Positions 32,569 through 43,427 of a stretch of DNA of 64,000 nucleotides are shown here, one piece after another. Both the position numbers and the translations under genes were made by a program. The stretch lies in NCBI GenBank assembly GCA_033398695.1, contig CM065816.1, positions 135,009,358-135,073,357 on the forward strand, written 5' to 3'. The notes under the pieces are model-generated. The model saw only the letters and a program-made list of their open reading frames with translations, did no database searches and was not told the origin of the DNA. The stretch's first letter is position 1, and each line of letters starts with the position of its first letter. This DNA comes from Orobanche coerulescens. Taxonomy: Eukaryota; Streptophyta; Magnoliopsida; Lamiales; Orobanchaceae.

Positions 32569-35500
32569 TCATCTGCCTCTGCCTCTACGAATAGACTGCT
32601 TGGCAGGCCTGAAAGGTTTCGCTCCAATTGGTATTGTCTTGACAGGGGCAAGACCATACTTCCTCTTTACAACAAGAGCTGCAAAGTCTTGCTCTTCTTG
32701 TGATGTGAACTTATTCTCAACACATACTTTCTTGATTTTCCTCTGGAGAACAAGTTCATTTAAAGCACTACCTTTCTCCAAGGTGGGAGGTTCTTTGGCT
32801 CTGAACAGAGGGATCATGAGATTTGCATTTTGTTCCTTAGCATGTTTAAGAAGAACAGTCCAGAGTTTTGGATGAGCTTCTTCCATGCAGTTGATGAAGA
32901 TCTGCTGTGGGGAGAGATTGTCATCCTGGAGTATTTCCCAGATGTAGTAGTCTCTGATGAATTTCTTCTTAGCAGATCCCCACATGGGTAGAGCTTCATA
33001 TGGTACAAAATCCTCAACATACCACAACCTTTCCTTCCCACTCTAATGTAGGCTCAAATCCTCCTCTGGTCCTCCTCTTCTTGCCTGTAAGCTGATCACC
33101 AGCCTGATCTTCTGGTTCTGAAACTTCCTTCCTCTTGGCTGAGGATGTCCCAGTAGTGATCAACTGGACATCCTGCCTCTTCTTCGTTCTAAGCTCCTCC
33201 CTTATCTCTCCTTGAATGCTGCCTTCCCCCTGTATTCTATCTCCCCCCTTTTTGCCAGCATCAACTAACGTGGTCAGCTACTTCTCCATCATGTGCATCC
33301 AGTCAGACATGCCAAATAGCATTCTGTTGTTTGTTGGGGGAGGAGGTTGAGGGACTTCCCGCTGCAGCAATGTATCAATCTTGGCATTGATGGATTGGAG
33401 GTCAGGAGTGACCTGAGATGCAAGCAACTCTCCAATAGTATCCTTCACTAGTTGTCTTATCAGCTCAGTCACCGCAGGTGAGATCTGCGATGGTGGAGAG
33501 TGCTCGCCTGAGCCTTCTGCAAATGATCCACTAGACTGCAGGCTCCTATCTGCAGCTGGCACTCCAGATGGAGTCATTTCAGGTGTCCCTGATCTGGAGT
33601 CCTCAGCCAACTCAAGGCCTGTGCTCGTATACCGGCGGGCGCCTGCACTCGTCTGCACCTCTACTTCTGGCTCTTTCTCCGGCTCTTTTTCTTTCTCCTC
33701 TTCTTCCTTTTCTACTTCTTTCTCTTGTTCTTCCTCCTTTTCTTCTTCATCAACATTATCTTTTTCCTTTCCAGCTCCCTGATCTCCTCCTTCATCCTTA
33801 TCATCATCATCATCATCATCATCCTTTTTCCCATCTTTATCTTCTCCTTCATTCTCATCATCTTTTCCATCATCCTCATCATCCTCCTTTCCTTCACCAT
33901 TCTCCTGATCTACCTCTTCCCATCAATTAACTCCTTTGTTTTCTCAACTTCTTCTGTTTGTTTTTCAACTAAAATATTTTCTCCTCCTCTTCCTTCCTGC
34001 TCCTCTTCTTCGTCGTCTATAACAATGACTTCCTCATCTTCTTCTCCATTTACTTCTTCAATCCTTATTTCTTTTTCTTCTTCCTCCTCATCTTCTTTGC
34101 CAAACGATCCATCAAAAATACTGTACATTATAGAAATGATGAATTGGTCCATGTTGGTTTTGAAATTTGACATGAACCAATTCTCCTGGAGGATCAAAAC
34201 TGTGTCTGATACTTTACAAAAGTGTATCAGTACATCCTCTGTGGCTTGGGGATATTCCCAACCACTGGTTTCAATATAAGTTTGAAGTTTAGCAAATGAA
34301 AGTGATTTGAAAAATTTTCACTCTTCAAAAATATTAACAAAAGAGTGTTTTAAAGCTTGTGGTTTAACAAGATGTAATTGCTCTATGGACAGGTTGAAAA
34401 CATTGTTGTCCATCAGGTTAAAGGTGTAGTTTGCTTCAGGGATTGAGATGATTAAACCTGCTTCTTTCTCCTCTAGAATGTATGCTGGAGTGAGGATAGG
34501 GACGATCTGAGTTTCCATGCTGCCTGGAGCAGGCTAGTCTTCCAGGTGGGTAGGTGACCTGGATGCAGGACTGGCATAATGATCTGGCTGCTCCTCCTGG
34601 CTGAACTTCAGTCGCCTGGGCCTCTTGGGAGAAGGTTCCGGAGATGACTGCATGATGGATGGCTCTCCAGGGGCTGGTCCCCTTCTTTTGAACCGGACGA
34701 CAATCGGTGTGTTGTCTGACTCGGAGTCTGACTCGGCTGCAGTTGGGTTGACGTCTGTAGGTCGGTCCGACACGTCTGAAGAAGGACATTTGTAGGGCGG
34801 TGAATCAGACAAATCTTTGAGCATCCGAGCTGCTCTCCTGTTGCCTCCTAGTTTCCTTAGCGTCTCTTAGTCCAGATGACCAGTCTCTTATTAATGTGGA
34901 AGGGGTCAGTACTTCACTTCGCCACACCCATTTTCTCAAGGATCCAACTCAGCTGCGTTCCAAACGCTAGCTTGGATCTGAATCTCTTCTCATCAGCAAT
35001 CCATTCGGCTTTGTTGACTTCTCGAACAAGCTGCCTAAAGATGTAGTCAGCCCAATCAATCGCCTCGTCTTGAATAAGTGCTCCCAGCACTGTGAATTTC
35101 GCCGATGACAGTTGGTCGTAACTGCCGGCCATACCCATAATAATCTTGTTGGTAATATCCAACATATACCGATACTCTTTTTTAATCTCGCTCCTTTTTG
35201 CAGTGAGTTTCAGCTTTGTCAGCTGGTCAATCGCCTTAATCTTTAGCCAAACGTCGGCTGCTGTCTGTTTGAGAGCTTCGACGGCTATGCCGCGGTGCTT
35301 CATACCAAAAGCTTTCCGAATTGTCTCCGGCGAGATGTCGACTTGAATTCCGCCGATAGTGCTTCTGATTCCTTCTTCGATCACACGGGCTTCTCGGTAG
35401 AAAGCGATGACGTCCTCCTTGTATAGATGCTTGGGACTGATATCCATAAATGGATAGATCCCATTCTTCATCATCGAATGGATAAGGAAGAGTACGTCGT

Positions 35501-35606
35501 TGTTATCCAGATTTGCTTCCAAAAGACCCTCGAAATCAACGACCAGAGAAAAGATAATCTGGTCTTTGACCGCCTTCATGTTAACGCCTTCAAAATACGA
35601 TTCCAT
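32569..35606 (-). pseudogene. Extra ORF after pol (env position) of the Sirevirus
   Basis: About 3 kb of coding sequence in several frames. The first 230 codons (35606-34914) are open and contain GGIQVDISPETIRKAFG, a motif that also appears in the Athila env-position ORF of this window. Then come a Ser/Pro-rich part with a basic KRPRRLKF stretch (about 34600), a long Glu/Asp/Lys-rich region (about 34130-33660), a Ser-rich part with SPAVTELIRQLVKDTIGELL (about 33460), and a C-terminus ending RGRGR (32569). I see no signal peptide or convincing membrane segment, so an envelope role is not supported. Function is unknown. Frameshifts near 34900, 34530, 34310 and 33900. Confidence 0.7.
33660..33900. 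repeat. Low-complexity CTT/CAT-rich tract in the extra ORF
   Basis: Strongly biased pyrimidine-rich strand with a (CAT)n run at about 33803-33830. Read on the minus strand it codes for the acidic Glu/Asp/Lys stretch. Confidence 0.85.
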
Positions 35607-36173
35607 TTATGCAAATAAGAGATTTTCAGTGTATTTGGAGTTCAAATGATTTTTGCTCTGTAAATCTAGGGTTTGAAAGTTTGGTAAGCGTAAAGGTAAA
35701 GTTAAGGGTTTCCGTCCTTATAAAGAAGATGAAAAGATATATGGATTAAATTATTATTTATTTTGAATCGGTGGTACGCCTTTTGAGATTCTTTTTAAAT
35801 TTTAAATTCGAATCGGTGGTCCATGTTTTGATTTTAAAATTGGACGGTTATATTTAACTGGTCACCGTGGAGGTCGATTTATCAAGTGATTGCCACGTGT
35901 ATTTAAATGTCACTTGGGAACCAAAAATTAATATAATATTATTATACATATAGCAAACAATAATAAAATATTCAGAAGTCGGTTGAGTTTAGAAAACTTA
36001 GCTGGTTTGACTGTTGACTGTTGACTGCTCTGCATCAGGTGAGTTAACTCCTTGAACTTCTCGCCTGAGATTCTAATCAGCTAGGTTCCTTTGTCCGTCC
36101 TTCGTCCTCTTGTCTGCATCAGCTAGGATCTGATTCCTCTAATCAGCTGGGTCCGTCCTTCCTCTGATATGCT

Positions 36174-39030
36174 TCAGCTTGCTTTTTTTTCAGTACTAGA
36201 TTCCCAATCTAGGAGACCAAGTTCTCTGCTCAGCTCCAAGAATCTTTCTTCGGGCAAAGGTTTGGTAAAGATGTCAGCTATTTGGTAGTCTGTGCCGACT
36301 CTTTCAACTCTAACTCTCTTGTTAAGCACGTGGTCTCTGATGAAGTGGTGCTTAACATCAATGTGCTTGGTCCTCAAATGCAAAACCGGATTGTTGGTTA
36401 TTACAATAGCACTATTGTTGTCACACCAGATAGGGACTTCATTGGCAATGATATTATAATCCCTCAGCTGTTGTCTGATCAATAAGATCTGGGCAAAACA
36501 GCTACCTGCAGCTAGGTATTCTGACTCTGTGGTGGAGATAGAGTTAGAAACCTGTTTCTTGCTAAACCAGGATATCAGTCTGGTTCCTAGGAATTGGCAC
36601 GTTCCACTAGTGCTTTTCCTATTAATTTTGCATCCTGCGAAATCAGCATCTGAATATCCTGACAGCTCGAAGTTATCATCCTTAGGATACCATAGTCCAA
36701 CGTTGACTGTAGACTTAAGGTATTTGATTATCCTCTTTGCTGCATCTAGGTGCGACTGCTTAGGCTTAGACTGGAATCGCGCACAAACTCCTACGGCATA
36801 GGATATGTCTGGTCTGCTTGCAGTGAGGTATAGCAATGATCCAATGAGTCCTCTGTAGTGAGTTGAGTCCACTGATATGTCTCCCTCATCTTCATCTAGG
36901 TGAGTACTTGTGCTCATAGGGATTCTTGCTGGCTTGGCTGAATCCATTCCAAATCTCTTGATTAGATCTCTGGTATATTTATCTTGGTTGATGAAAATTC
37001 CATTCTCCATCTGCTTAACTTGTAATCCGAGAAAGAAGTTAAGCTTTCCCATCATACTCATCTCAAATTCTCCTTGCATGAGGTTGGAGAATTTCTCACA
37101 TAGCTCTGGATTAGTTGAGCCGAATATGATGTCATCCACATATATATGTACTATCAATATGTGGCCTTCGTGCTCCACTCTGAATAGGGTCTTGTCCACC
37201 TTTCCTTTGCAAAAACCATTCTTCTCAAGAAACACAGACAGTGTTTCATACCATGCTCTTGGTGCTTGCTTAAGTCCATAGAGAGCTTTCAACAGCTTGT
37301 AGACTTTGTCTCCTTTGACAAAACCTGGGGGTTACTCTACATAGACTTCTTCTTCTAGGATGCCATTTAAAAAAGACTCTTTACATCCATCTGATAGACT
37401 TCAAAATCTTTGAATGCAGCATATGCGAGGAATAGTCTGATGGCCTCTAATCTTGCAACAGGTGCAAAGATTTCATCAAAATCTATTCCTTCACATTGTG
37501 CATAACCTTTTGCTACAAGTCTGGCTTTATTCCTAACGACAGCTCCATCTTCATCACTCTTGTTTTTGTACACCCATTTGGTGCCAATAACCTTCTTGTG
37601 ACCTGGTCTGTCTGTTAGTTCCCAAACTTTCTTCCTTTCCATCTGCTCCAGTTCCTCTTGCATGGCATTGATCCATGAATAATCTTCTAAAGCTTGTTCT
37701 ATTGTCTTGGGTTCTATTTGAGACATGAAGCATGAGAACATAGCCATTCCTGCGGGTAGAGTTGACTGTCTTGTCTTAACTCCATCAGTCAGCTTCCCGA
37801 TGATTTGCTGGATTGGGTGGTCTTTGAGCCACTTGGGGATATCATCTTCTTCTGGGTCTGTTCCCCCTGTTGAATTGCTCTGGTGGATTTCTGCATCAGC
37901 TGGGTTCTGGTCTCCTTGGTCTGCAGCTGGATCAGCTACCGTCTTGTCATCTGCAGGTTGGGTCTGATCTGCAGATGAGTCTTTATCAGCTACAGTTGGG
38001 TCTTCATCAGCGGCAACTGGATCAGATAGGTTTGGTGATCCTGTCTGATCTGCAGTTGGGTCTTCAGCAGCTACAGTTGGATCTTCAGGCTGGTCTGCAG
38101 GTGAGTCCACCATTCCAGTGTCATGTACAATGACTTCTTCAAGGGTTGCTGATTTGAGCTTGTTCTCAATTAGTTCAACTTGCTTCCTGTACTCAACAGT
38201 AGATTCACCAAATACAACACTGGGTATTTCCTCCACAACTAAGGTTCTTTTGTTAAATACTCTATATGCCTTGCTTCTTTGTGAGTATCCCATAAAGAGA
38301 CCATCATCAGTTTTAGCATCAAAGGCATTTAGTTGTGTTTTACCGTTGTTGTGTATGAAACACTTGCAACCAAAAACGTGAAAGTAAGCAACAGTAGGAG
38401 TTCTATTATTCCAAACCTCATAGGGAGTTTTGCCATGTCTCCCTACTATCATACTCCTGTTCTGAGTATGGCAAGCTGTGTTGATGCCTTGACCCGAACC
38501 TCTTGGGCAGGTCTGCTTCTGCAATCATGGACCTTGCTGCTTCCTTCAGGGTTCTGTTTCTTCTTTCAGCAACGCCATTCTGCTGGGGAGTCCTGGCTGC
38601 AGAGAGCTCATGTTGGATCCCATTCTGATTGCTGTAATCAGTGATCGACTTGTTGAGAAATTCTCCTCCTCTATCTGATCTGATCTTTATGATGGATAGG
38701 GATTTCTCATTCTGGATCCTCCTCAGCAGCTCAGGTAGCTTGGTCAAGGTTTCACTCTTATTATACAGGAAGATAATCCAAGTGTACCTTGAATAATCAT
38801 CTACTACAACAAGTGCATGCTTTCGGCCGCTTAGAGTCCTTGGCTTGATAGGACCAAATAGATCCATATGGAGTAGATCTAAGATCCTTGTTGTGAAGGT
38901 TGTAGGCTGGACTGGCTTGAATGATGCTCTCGTCTGCTTCCCTTTCTGACATGCATCACAAAGAGCTTCCTACTTGAATGCTTCATCTGGAAGCCCTCTG
39001 ACCAGCTTCTGAGAACTAATCTTGTTGATG
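36174..39030 (-). pseudogene. Sirevirus integrase, reverse transcriptase and RNase H
   Basis: Integrase core (38867-38420): MDLFGPI, then SDRGGEF and NGVAERRNRTL provide the D-D-E positions. A frameshift near 38440 leads into a Ser/Asp/Gln-rich connector with many ADQ repeats (38130-37870). The RT frame starts with [15 protein letters not shown] and breaks near 37370. The next frame (37292-36174, 372 codons) is intact and contains YVDDIIFGST at residues 51-60 and the RNase H signals STTESEY and WCDNNSA. It ends with the usual DIFTKPLPEERF segment. The CACTA element separates this from the gag-protease part at 39031. Stops and frameshifts near 38985, 38440 and 37365 make it non-functional as given. 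Confidence 0.93.
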
Positions 39031-39067
39031 CACTACTAGGAAAATAGGATTCAACATCGCCCAATTT

Positions 39068-39330
39068 ACATCGGTTTTTAAGAAAAACGATGTAAAAAAA
39101 AAGGCGGTGGTGTAATTGTAATTTTCCTCTACGTTAACATCGGTTCTTAGTAGAACCGATGTGAATTTCAGTTGTTTAACATCGGTTTATGAAAAACCGA
39201 TGTGAATATCGTAGGTTTAACATCGGTTTTTTAGAAACCGATGTGAATTTCAGTAGTTTAACATCGGTTTCTAAAAAACCGATGTGAATTTTACTTATTA
39301 ACATCGGTTTTAATATGTAACCGATGTGAA
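39068..39330. repeat. Left subterminal repeats of the CACTA element
   Basis: Hairpin-like units ACATCGGTT...AACCGATGT start at 39068, 39137, 39179, 39220, 39261 and 39301; the last five are 40-42 bp apart. Subterminal motifs of this kind are transposase binding sites in known CACTA elements. Confidence 0.9.
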
Positions 39331-39622
39331 TCCTTTTATATTTCTCTTCCAACCCTACGCAGTAGATCGGCAGTCTCCCCCTTTCTTCTTTCAATTTTTC
39401 TCTTCCCCGTTGAAACGAACGCAGCCTTCCCCCTTTCATTTTTCTTCTCGAAACTTGTCCAAGGAAACGATAATCTGAGTGTTCCTTCATCATCCCTGAT
39501 CTCAATCGCTCTTCATCATCCATCATCCCCGTTTCATCAATCCCTCAAAGGGAGTTGGGATCGGATAACAATAATATCTATATCAATCGACCAATCGAAG
39601 GAGAGAGGGAGAGATCTAAAAG

Positions 39623-40008
39623 ATGGAGCCGTTGATGGAGGAGGAAGAGTACAACTGGAGAGAAGTGATTTTGCCGTTGCTGATACCGGTTGTACCCGCA
39701 CCCGAGCTCGGCAGAGGAACCGACGAAAGAAGAAGGGGCCGTGACATAATCGTCGCCGTCGATCACGGCCCCAATAGCAAACACGCCTTTGATTGGGCCG
39801 TCACACATCTTTGCCGACTTGCGGATACCATCCACCTCGTCCACGCCGTCTCCAGTAATAACTTACCCCAGCATTCCTGTTTTTTTTTTAATTATTATTT
39901 AATATTTTTATCATTTTTTTCTTTTTAGGTTTTAAGAAGGAGATTGTGTATGAGATGACTCAAGGTCTTATGGAGAAGCTTGCCGTTGAGGCATTTGAAA
40001 TTTCTATG
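39623..40008 (+). pseudogene. Captured gene fragment: universal stress protein-like (adenine nucleotide alpha hydrolase fold)
   Basis: Exon 1 (39623-39854) begins MEPLMEEEEYNWREV and contains RDIIVAVDHGPNSKHAF, DWAVTHLCRLAD and HLVHAVS, the first beta strand and helix of a plant USP domain. A 74-bp GT-AG intron (39855-39928) follows in phase 1. Exon 2 (39929-40008) continues with KKEIVYEMTQGLMEKL and ends at a GTAAGT donor. Upstream about 270 bp look like the original 5' leader. The rest of the gene (later strands and the ATP-binding Gly motif) is absent. The capture includes introns, so it was copied from DNA, not from mRNA. No stop or frameshift is seen in these two exons. Confidence 0.85.
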
Positions 40009-40248
40009 GTAAGTTTTTCACAGACCCAATGATATTCTCGTCTTTTTAATAACAGCCATTTATGGAATTAGACCTTTACGTTTGAAGAAAATAGAACAGT
40101 ATTTTACCCTTTCAGTATTGAATTTGGATGGACTTTCTCGAAGAAACTTTTAATTGAAGTTGGGACTTAGAAGAGTATAATACTGTTTTACAGTGGTTGG
40201 ATTTGATTTTTGATTGATTTTTCAGACTACGCTCGCTTCAAATCGGGG

Positions 40249-40359
40249 ATGGGTTTTGTCAGTACAATATTGGGGTTTTGTGGATTTGGAGTTGGAATTT
40301 CTACTGGGATTATGGTCGGGTATTACTTATTCATATATTTTCAGCCCAGCGATGTTAAA
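40249..40359 (+). pseudogene. Captured gene fragment: synaptotagmin-like N-terminal membrane anchor
   Basis: 37 codons from an ATG: MGFVSTILGFCGFGVGISTG, then a hydrophobic run and FIYFQPSDVK. This matches what I know of the first exon of plant synaptotagmins (extended synaptotagmin family), an N-terminal membrane anchor before the SMP and C2 domains. The exon ends at a GT. No later exon of this gene was found. It is in the same orientation as the other two captured fragments. Confidence 0.75.
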
Positions 40360-41097
40360 GTACCACCTCCCTCTTTTACACACACTACAGCTTGTGTATG
40401 TGTGTGCGTATATATATTTAAATCTACTTTTTTGGTATTATTTACGGCAGAGTTGTGAAAATGATGATTGATTTTTCAGCTGGAAAGTTGCAGAAATTTT
40501 ATGTTTAGGCTAAAATCTTCTACTGTTGGTTGTGGATAATGGATATAGTTCTTTGTGGTTGATTAGTATCATGTGGTTGATAAGAAATCGTTTCCCTTGT
40601 TTCAGAGAAGTTGAATCAAGGATTTAGGAGCTGTGATGGGAAGGAAAAAATCGGATAGATGGGATTAACCACGGCTATTCTCGCTTTTAGACCTAGATTT
40701 AGTAGCGGATTATTATATCATGGCTAGTTTTCTCGGTAATGTTTCTTAAATGTTCGTATGTCCGACGTAAAGTGAATGACACCACCACAATGGTCTCATA
40801 GTGCGAGATCGAGTTGCGTAGCTAATTTATTTAAGTGTTTAGGGGGTTCAAATTTGTAGTTCTTTTTAATTTTTCTTACGGTTTTTCAGTTTTTAGTTTT
40901 TTTTTTTTAATTTGTTTTAGTTTTTAATTTGCTGTCCATTCGATAAAATTTCCTGTAAGGTAAGATCAATATGATGTTTTATTGTTTTTTGAATAAACTT
41001 TATTGTGTTTTAAGTCAATTTAAAATATAATTTTAGGGATTTACTGATAGTACATTTTTTATTTTATGGTGTTCTTCAACCCACCATCAAAAAGTAG

Positions 41098-41775
41098 GTG
41101 ATGGAAGAGATGCTTATGTTGAATCTCCTGTTGAATACTTGCATTAAATATCTGTCATGTGTGGAACTGAGGTATGAGACCAGGAGTCTTCCTCAATCTA
41201 TTATATAATCTCAACATGGTAGTTGTTTCAAATTAAACGAATGTCAGTTCTTTTCTTGGTATGCATATTTGCAGGTTGAGTTCAGGCAAACTTTGGTCCT
41301 AAGCACCGAACTTCTCTACTGAGGTTTGTAAATTCACTACTTCCCAACATTTTTATTACGAAAAAAATCTTGATAAATTGATATTTTTTAATCCGACATG
41401 AATCGGAAATTATTACAACCAAAAAGCGTACCGTATAAAACCAAACCGGTCCTTGAACAGGGCTCAACATTTAGGCAGTTCAAGCTTATTTCTTTTCTAA
41501 ATGACAGTATTTCATCAAAGTAAATGAAATAAACTTGGTTTTGGACAAAAGTGGATCAGGCCAAGACTGTTTGTGGTTGATGCAGTAGATTTTTGGTTTA
41601 TTTTATGGGTTTGTCCTGAGTTTTGCACACACTTAGCCATGCTAATTATCGGTCATACCATTTTTTGTTTCCTAAAAGGTAAGGTTCGCGGGAGAGAAAA
41701 TAGGTGAAGGGATTGGTAGAACACGCAGGGAAGTCCATCATCAGGCGGCCATGGAATCTCTTATCAGTTTAGCTG
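41098..41775 (+). pseudogene. Captured gene fragment: CTD phosphatase-like (CPL1/2) dsRNA-binding region
   Basis: Three exon-like pieces with splice signals. Piece A, 41098-41171, has GRDAYVESPVEYL and CGTE before GTATGAG; it contains an in-frame TAA at about 41145. Piece B, 41275-41323, starts after GCAG and has VEFRQTLVLSTELLY followed by TGA. Piece C, 41679-41775, has RFAGEKIGEGIGRTRRE and a QAA-x-x-S-L end before GTAAAA. The EKIG-x-G-x-G-x-TRR-x-x-x-x-QAA pattern is that of the dsRNA-binding domain of plant RNA polymerase II CTD phosphatase-like proteins. The stops show that it is decayed. Confidence 0.7.
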
Positions 41776-43140
41776 GTAAAAACTGTTTTTTTATTTGCAA
41801 ATGTTATGTTTATTAATTCCTTTTGTGGTGATAAATAATTTTGGAAAGGAAAATTATATACTTATTGACCCAAGATTATTGCATATTTGTGGACTTTATT
41901 GATCCCAATAGTTATTAAAGTTCACTCGAAGAGGAATTTTTTCTGTTGGTATATGGTAAACACGTAACATATGAGCAATGAGACAAACAATGTCCATACA
42001 TATAACTATGCTTGGGTTTTAACATTTGAACATATTACATTAATTAGGAGAAACTTAAAATGAATTTATAGTTACAGTGTATTTAGAATTCGGGCTTCTA
42101 CATATGAGGTGAAAAATGAGTGCTTGGTTTACCAAAATAATTACTTCAAGGTATTTGAGGTGAGCTTTAGGCTTCAAATCTTAAAAAAAAAACAGATGAA
42201 TATCTTGATAGTACAAACATACCAACCGGTAGAATTAGTGAGAGATTGACTATGATAGCTGTTTTGCTTTCAAATAATGATTCAATAAAATGACAATGTT
42301 ACTCAACAGTGAAGGATATTGAGTAGTTTTTTTTTTCAATTCATTTTCTTACTTAATATACACATTCTGAAATTCTACGAGTAGATATTTTAAATAATGA
42401 AGAGAAAATTTCTTATGTGAAAGCATATGGCCACTTTTATTAACTTGTTACGTATTTTTGTAAATATCCTACTTCTATTGTTTTAGAGTAAAATTTGAAG
42501 TAAAGCATCTAATGCTTCTTGTAAAAATCTTAAGGTCGTGAAAAATGAAGGGTTATCGAATTTGCTCATAATCTAACTAAGCATCTAAGATCCATTTTCG
42601 TAGCTTCTTAATCAAAGTGTGTTTTGTGTATTCTCGTTTTAAAGACACAAAGACGGGAGGTGTTAGTAGATTCGTGCAGAACTAATGTTTGTATGCCAAA
42701 GATATCGAAACTCCTTTGATCGTGTAACAGCGTTCAGAGTAGGGAAGGAGAAGAAGTGATCGATGTTGAAAAGTAAGGAGAAAAATAAATGGTTGTTGTC
42801 CCTTTGTGCCATATTCTCTCGTATAAGTCATCATTCGTCGAGGCTCGATATGGTCGATTCATGAAGTTAAAGCTTTAACTTTTATAAGGACGTATATTTT
42901 TGTTTTGTAATTAGTTGATAATGTTTGTTGAGAACAAATTGAGATTTAATACAAGATGTATGTTTTTGCTTCATAGTTGATAATACATTCATTGCTTCAA
43001 AATTATGTTGGGATTGATTTTCATTTGAGATGTTATGCTTGAGGTTTTTTTGGATAGAAATATGTTGGTGTAGATTTGGCGCAATTTTATATAGGTGGAT
43101 TTGGCATATTTGTGAGTGCGGGTAAGTGAAAAAACAAAAA
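41776..43140. other. CACTA interior without recognised feature
   Basis: About 1.4 kb of AT-rich sequence with short open frames only. It may be intron or flanking DNA of a captured gene. The final part before the subterminal repeats is poly-A rich (43125-43150). Confidence 0.5.
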
Positions 43141-43155
43141 AAAAAAAACAATTTA

Positions 43156-43410
43156 ACATCGGTTCTTAAAGAAACCGATGTGAATGACAAAATTAACATC
43201 GGTTCTTAAAGAAACCGATGTGAATTAGAAATTTTAACATCGGTTGAAAACCGATGTGAATTACGATATCAACATCGGTTTTAATATGAACCGATGTGAA
43301 ATATCAGATTTACATCGGTTTTACAAACCGATGTGAATTTTACATCGGTGGATACGACATCGGTTTTAAAACCGATGTGAATCGTATAAAAAAACCGATG
43401 TTAAATCCTT
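43156..43410. repeat. Right subterminal repeats of the CACTA element
   Basis: ACATCGG starts at 43156, 43196, 43237, 43272, 43312, 43342 and 43357, mostly 35-41 bp apart, each unit with a matching inverted half. Counterpart of 39068-39330. Confidence 0.9.
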
Positions 43411-43427
43411 TTTTTGTAGTAGTGATG

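Larger units (their letters stand above)
39031..43424 (+). mobile_element. CACTA (En/Spm-type) non-autonomous element with captured host exons
   Basis: Ends CACTACTAGG and, at the right, GTAGTAGTG (inverted CACTACTAC), flanked by ATG on both sides (39028-39030, 43425-43427), a 3-bp target duplication as expected for CACTA elements. Subterminal repeats with ACATCGGTT / AACCGATGT occupy 39068-39330 and 43156-43410. 4394 bp. No transposase frame is visible. The inside carries exons from three different host genes, all on the plus strand, so this is a Pack-CACTA. It is inserted in the pre-integrase region of the Sirevirus. Confidence 0.93.

Noticed and set aside
33725..34279. Hydrophobic plus-strand frame resembling a membrane protein
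   Set aside because: It is the complement of the Glu/Asp/Lys-rich coding tract of the Sirevirus extra ORF; low complexity makes both strands open.
32569..35606. Calling the Sirevirus extra ORF a true envelope gene
   Set aside because: No signal peptide, no clear membrane segment, charged low-complexity middle; only its position is env-like.
36282..38644. Plus-strand frames opposite the Sirevirus pol
   Set aside because: Shadows of the RT/RNase H and integrase coding sequence on the minus strand.
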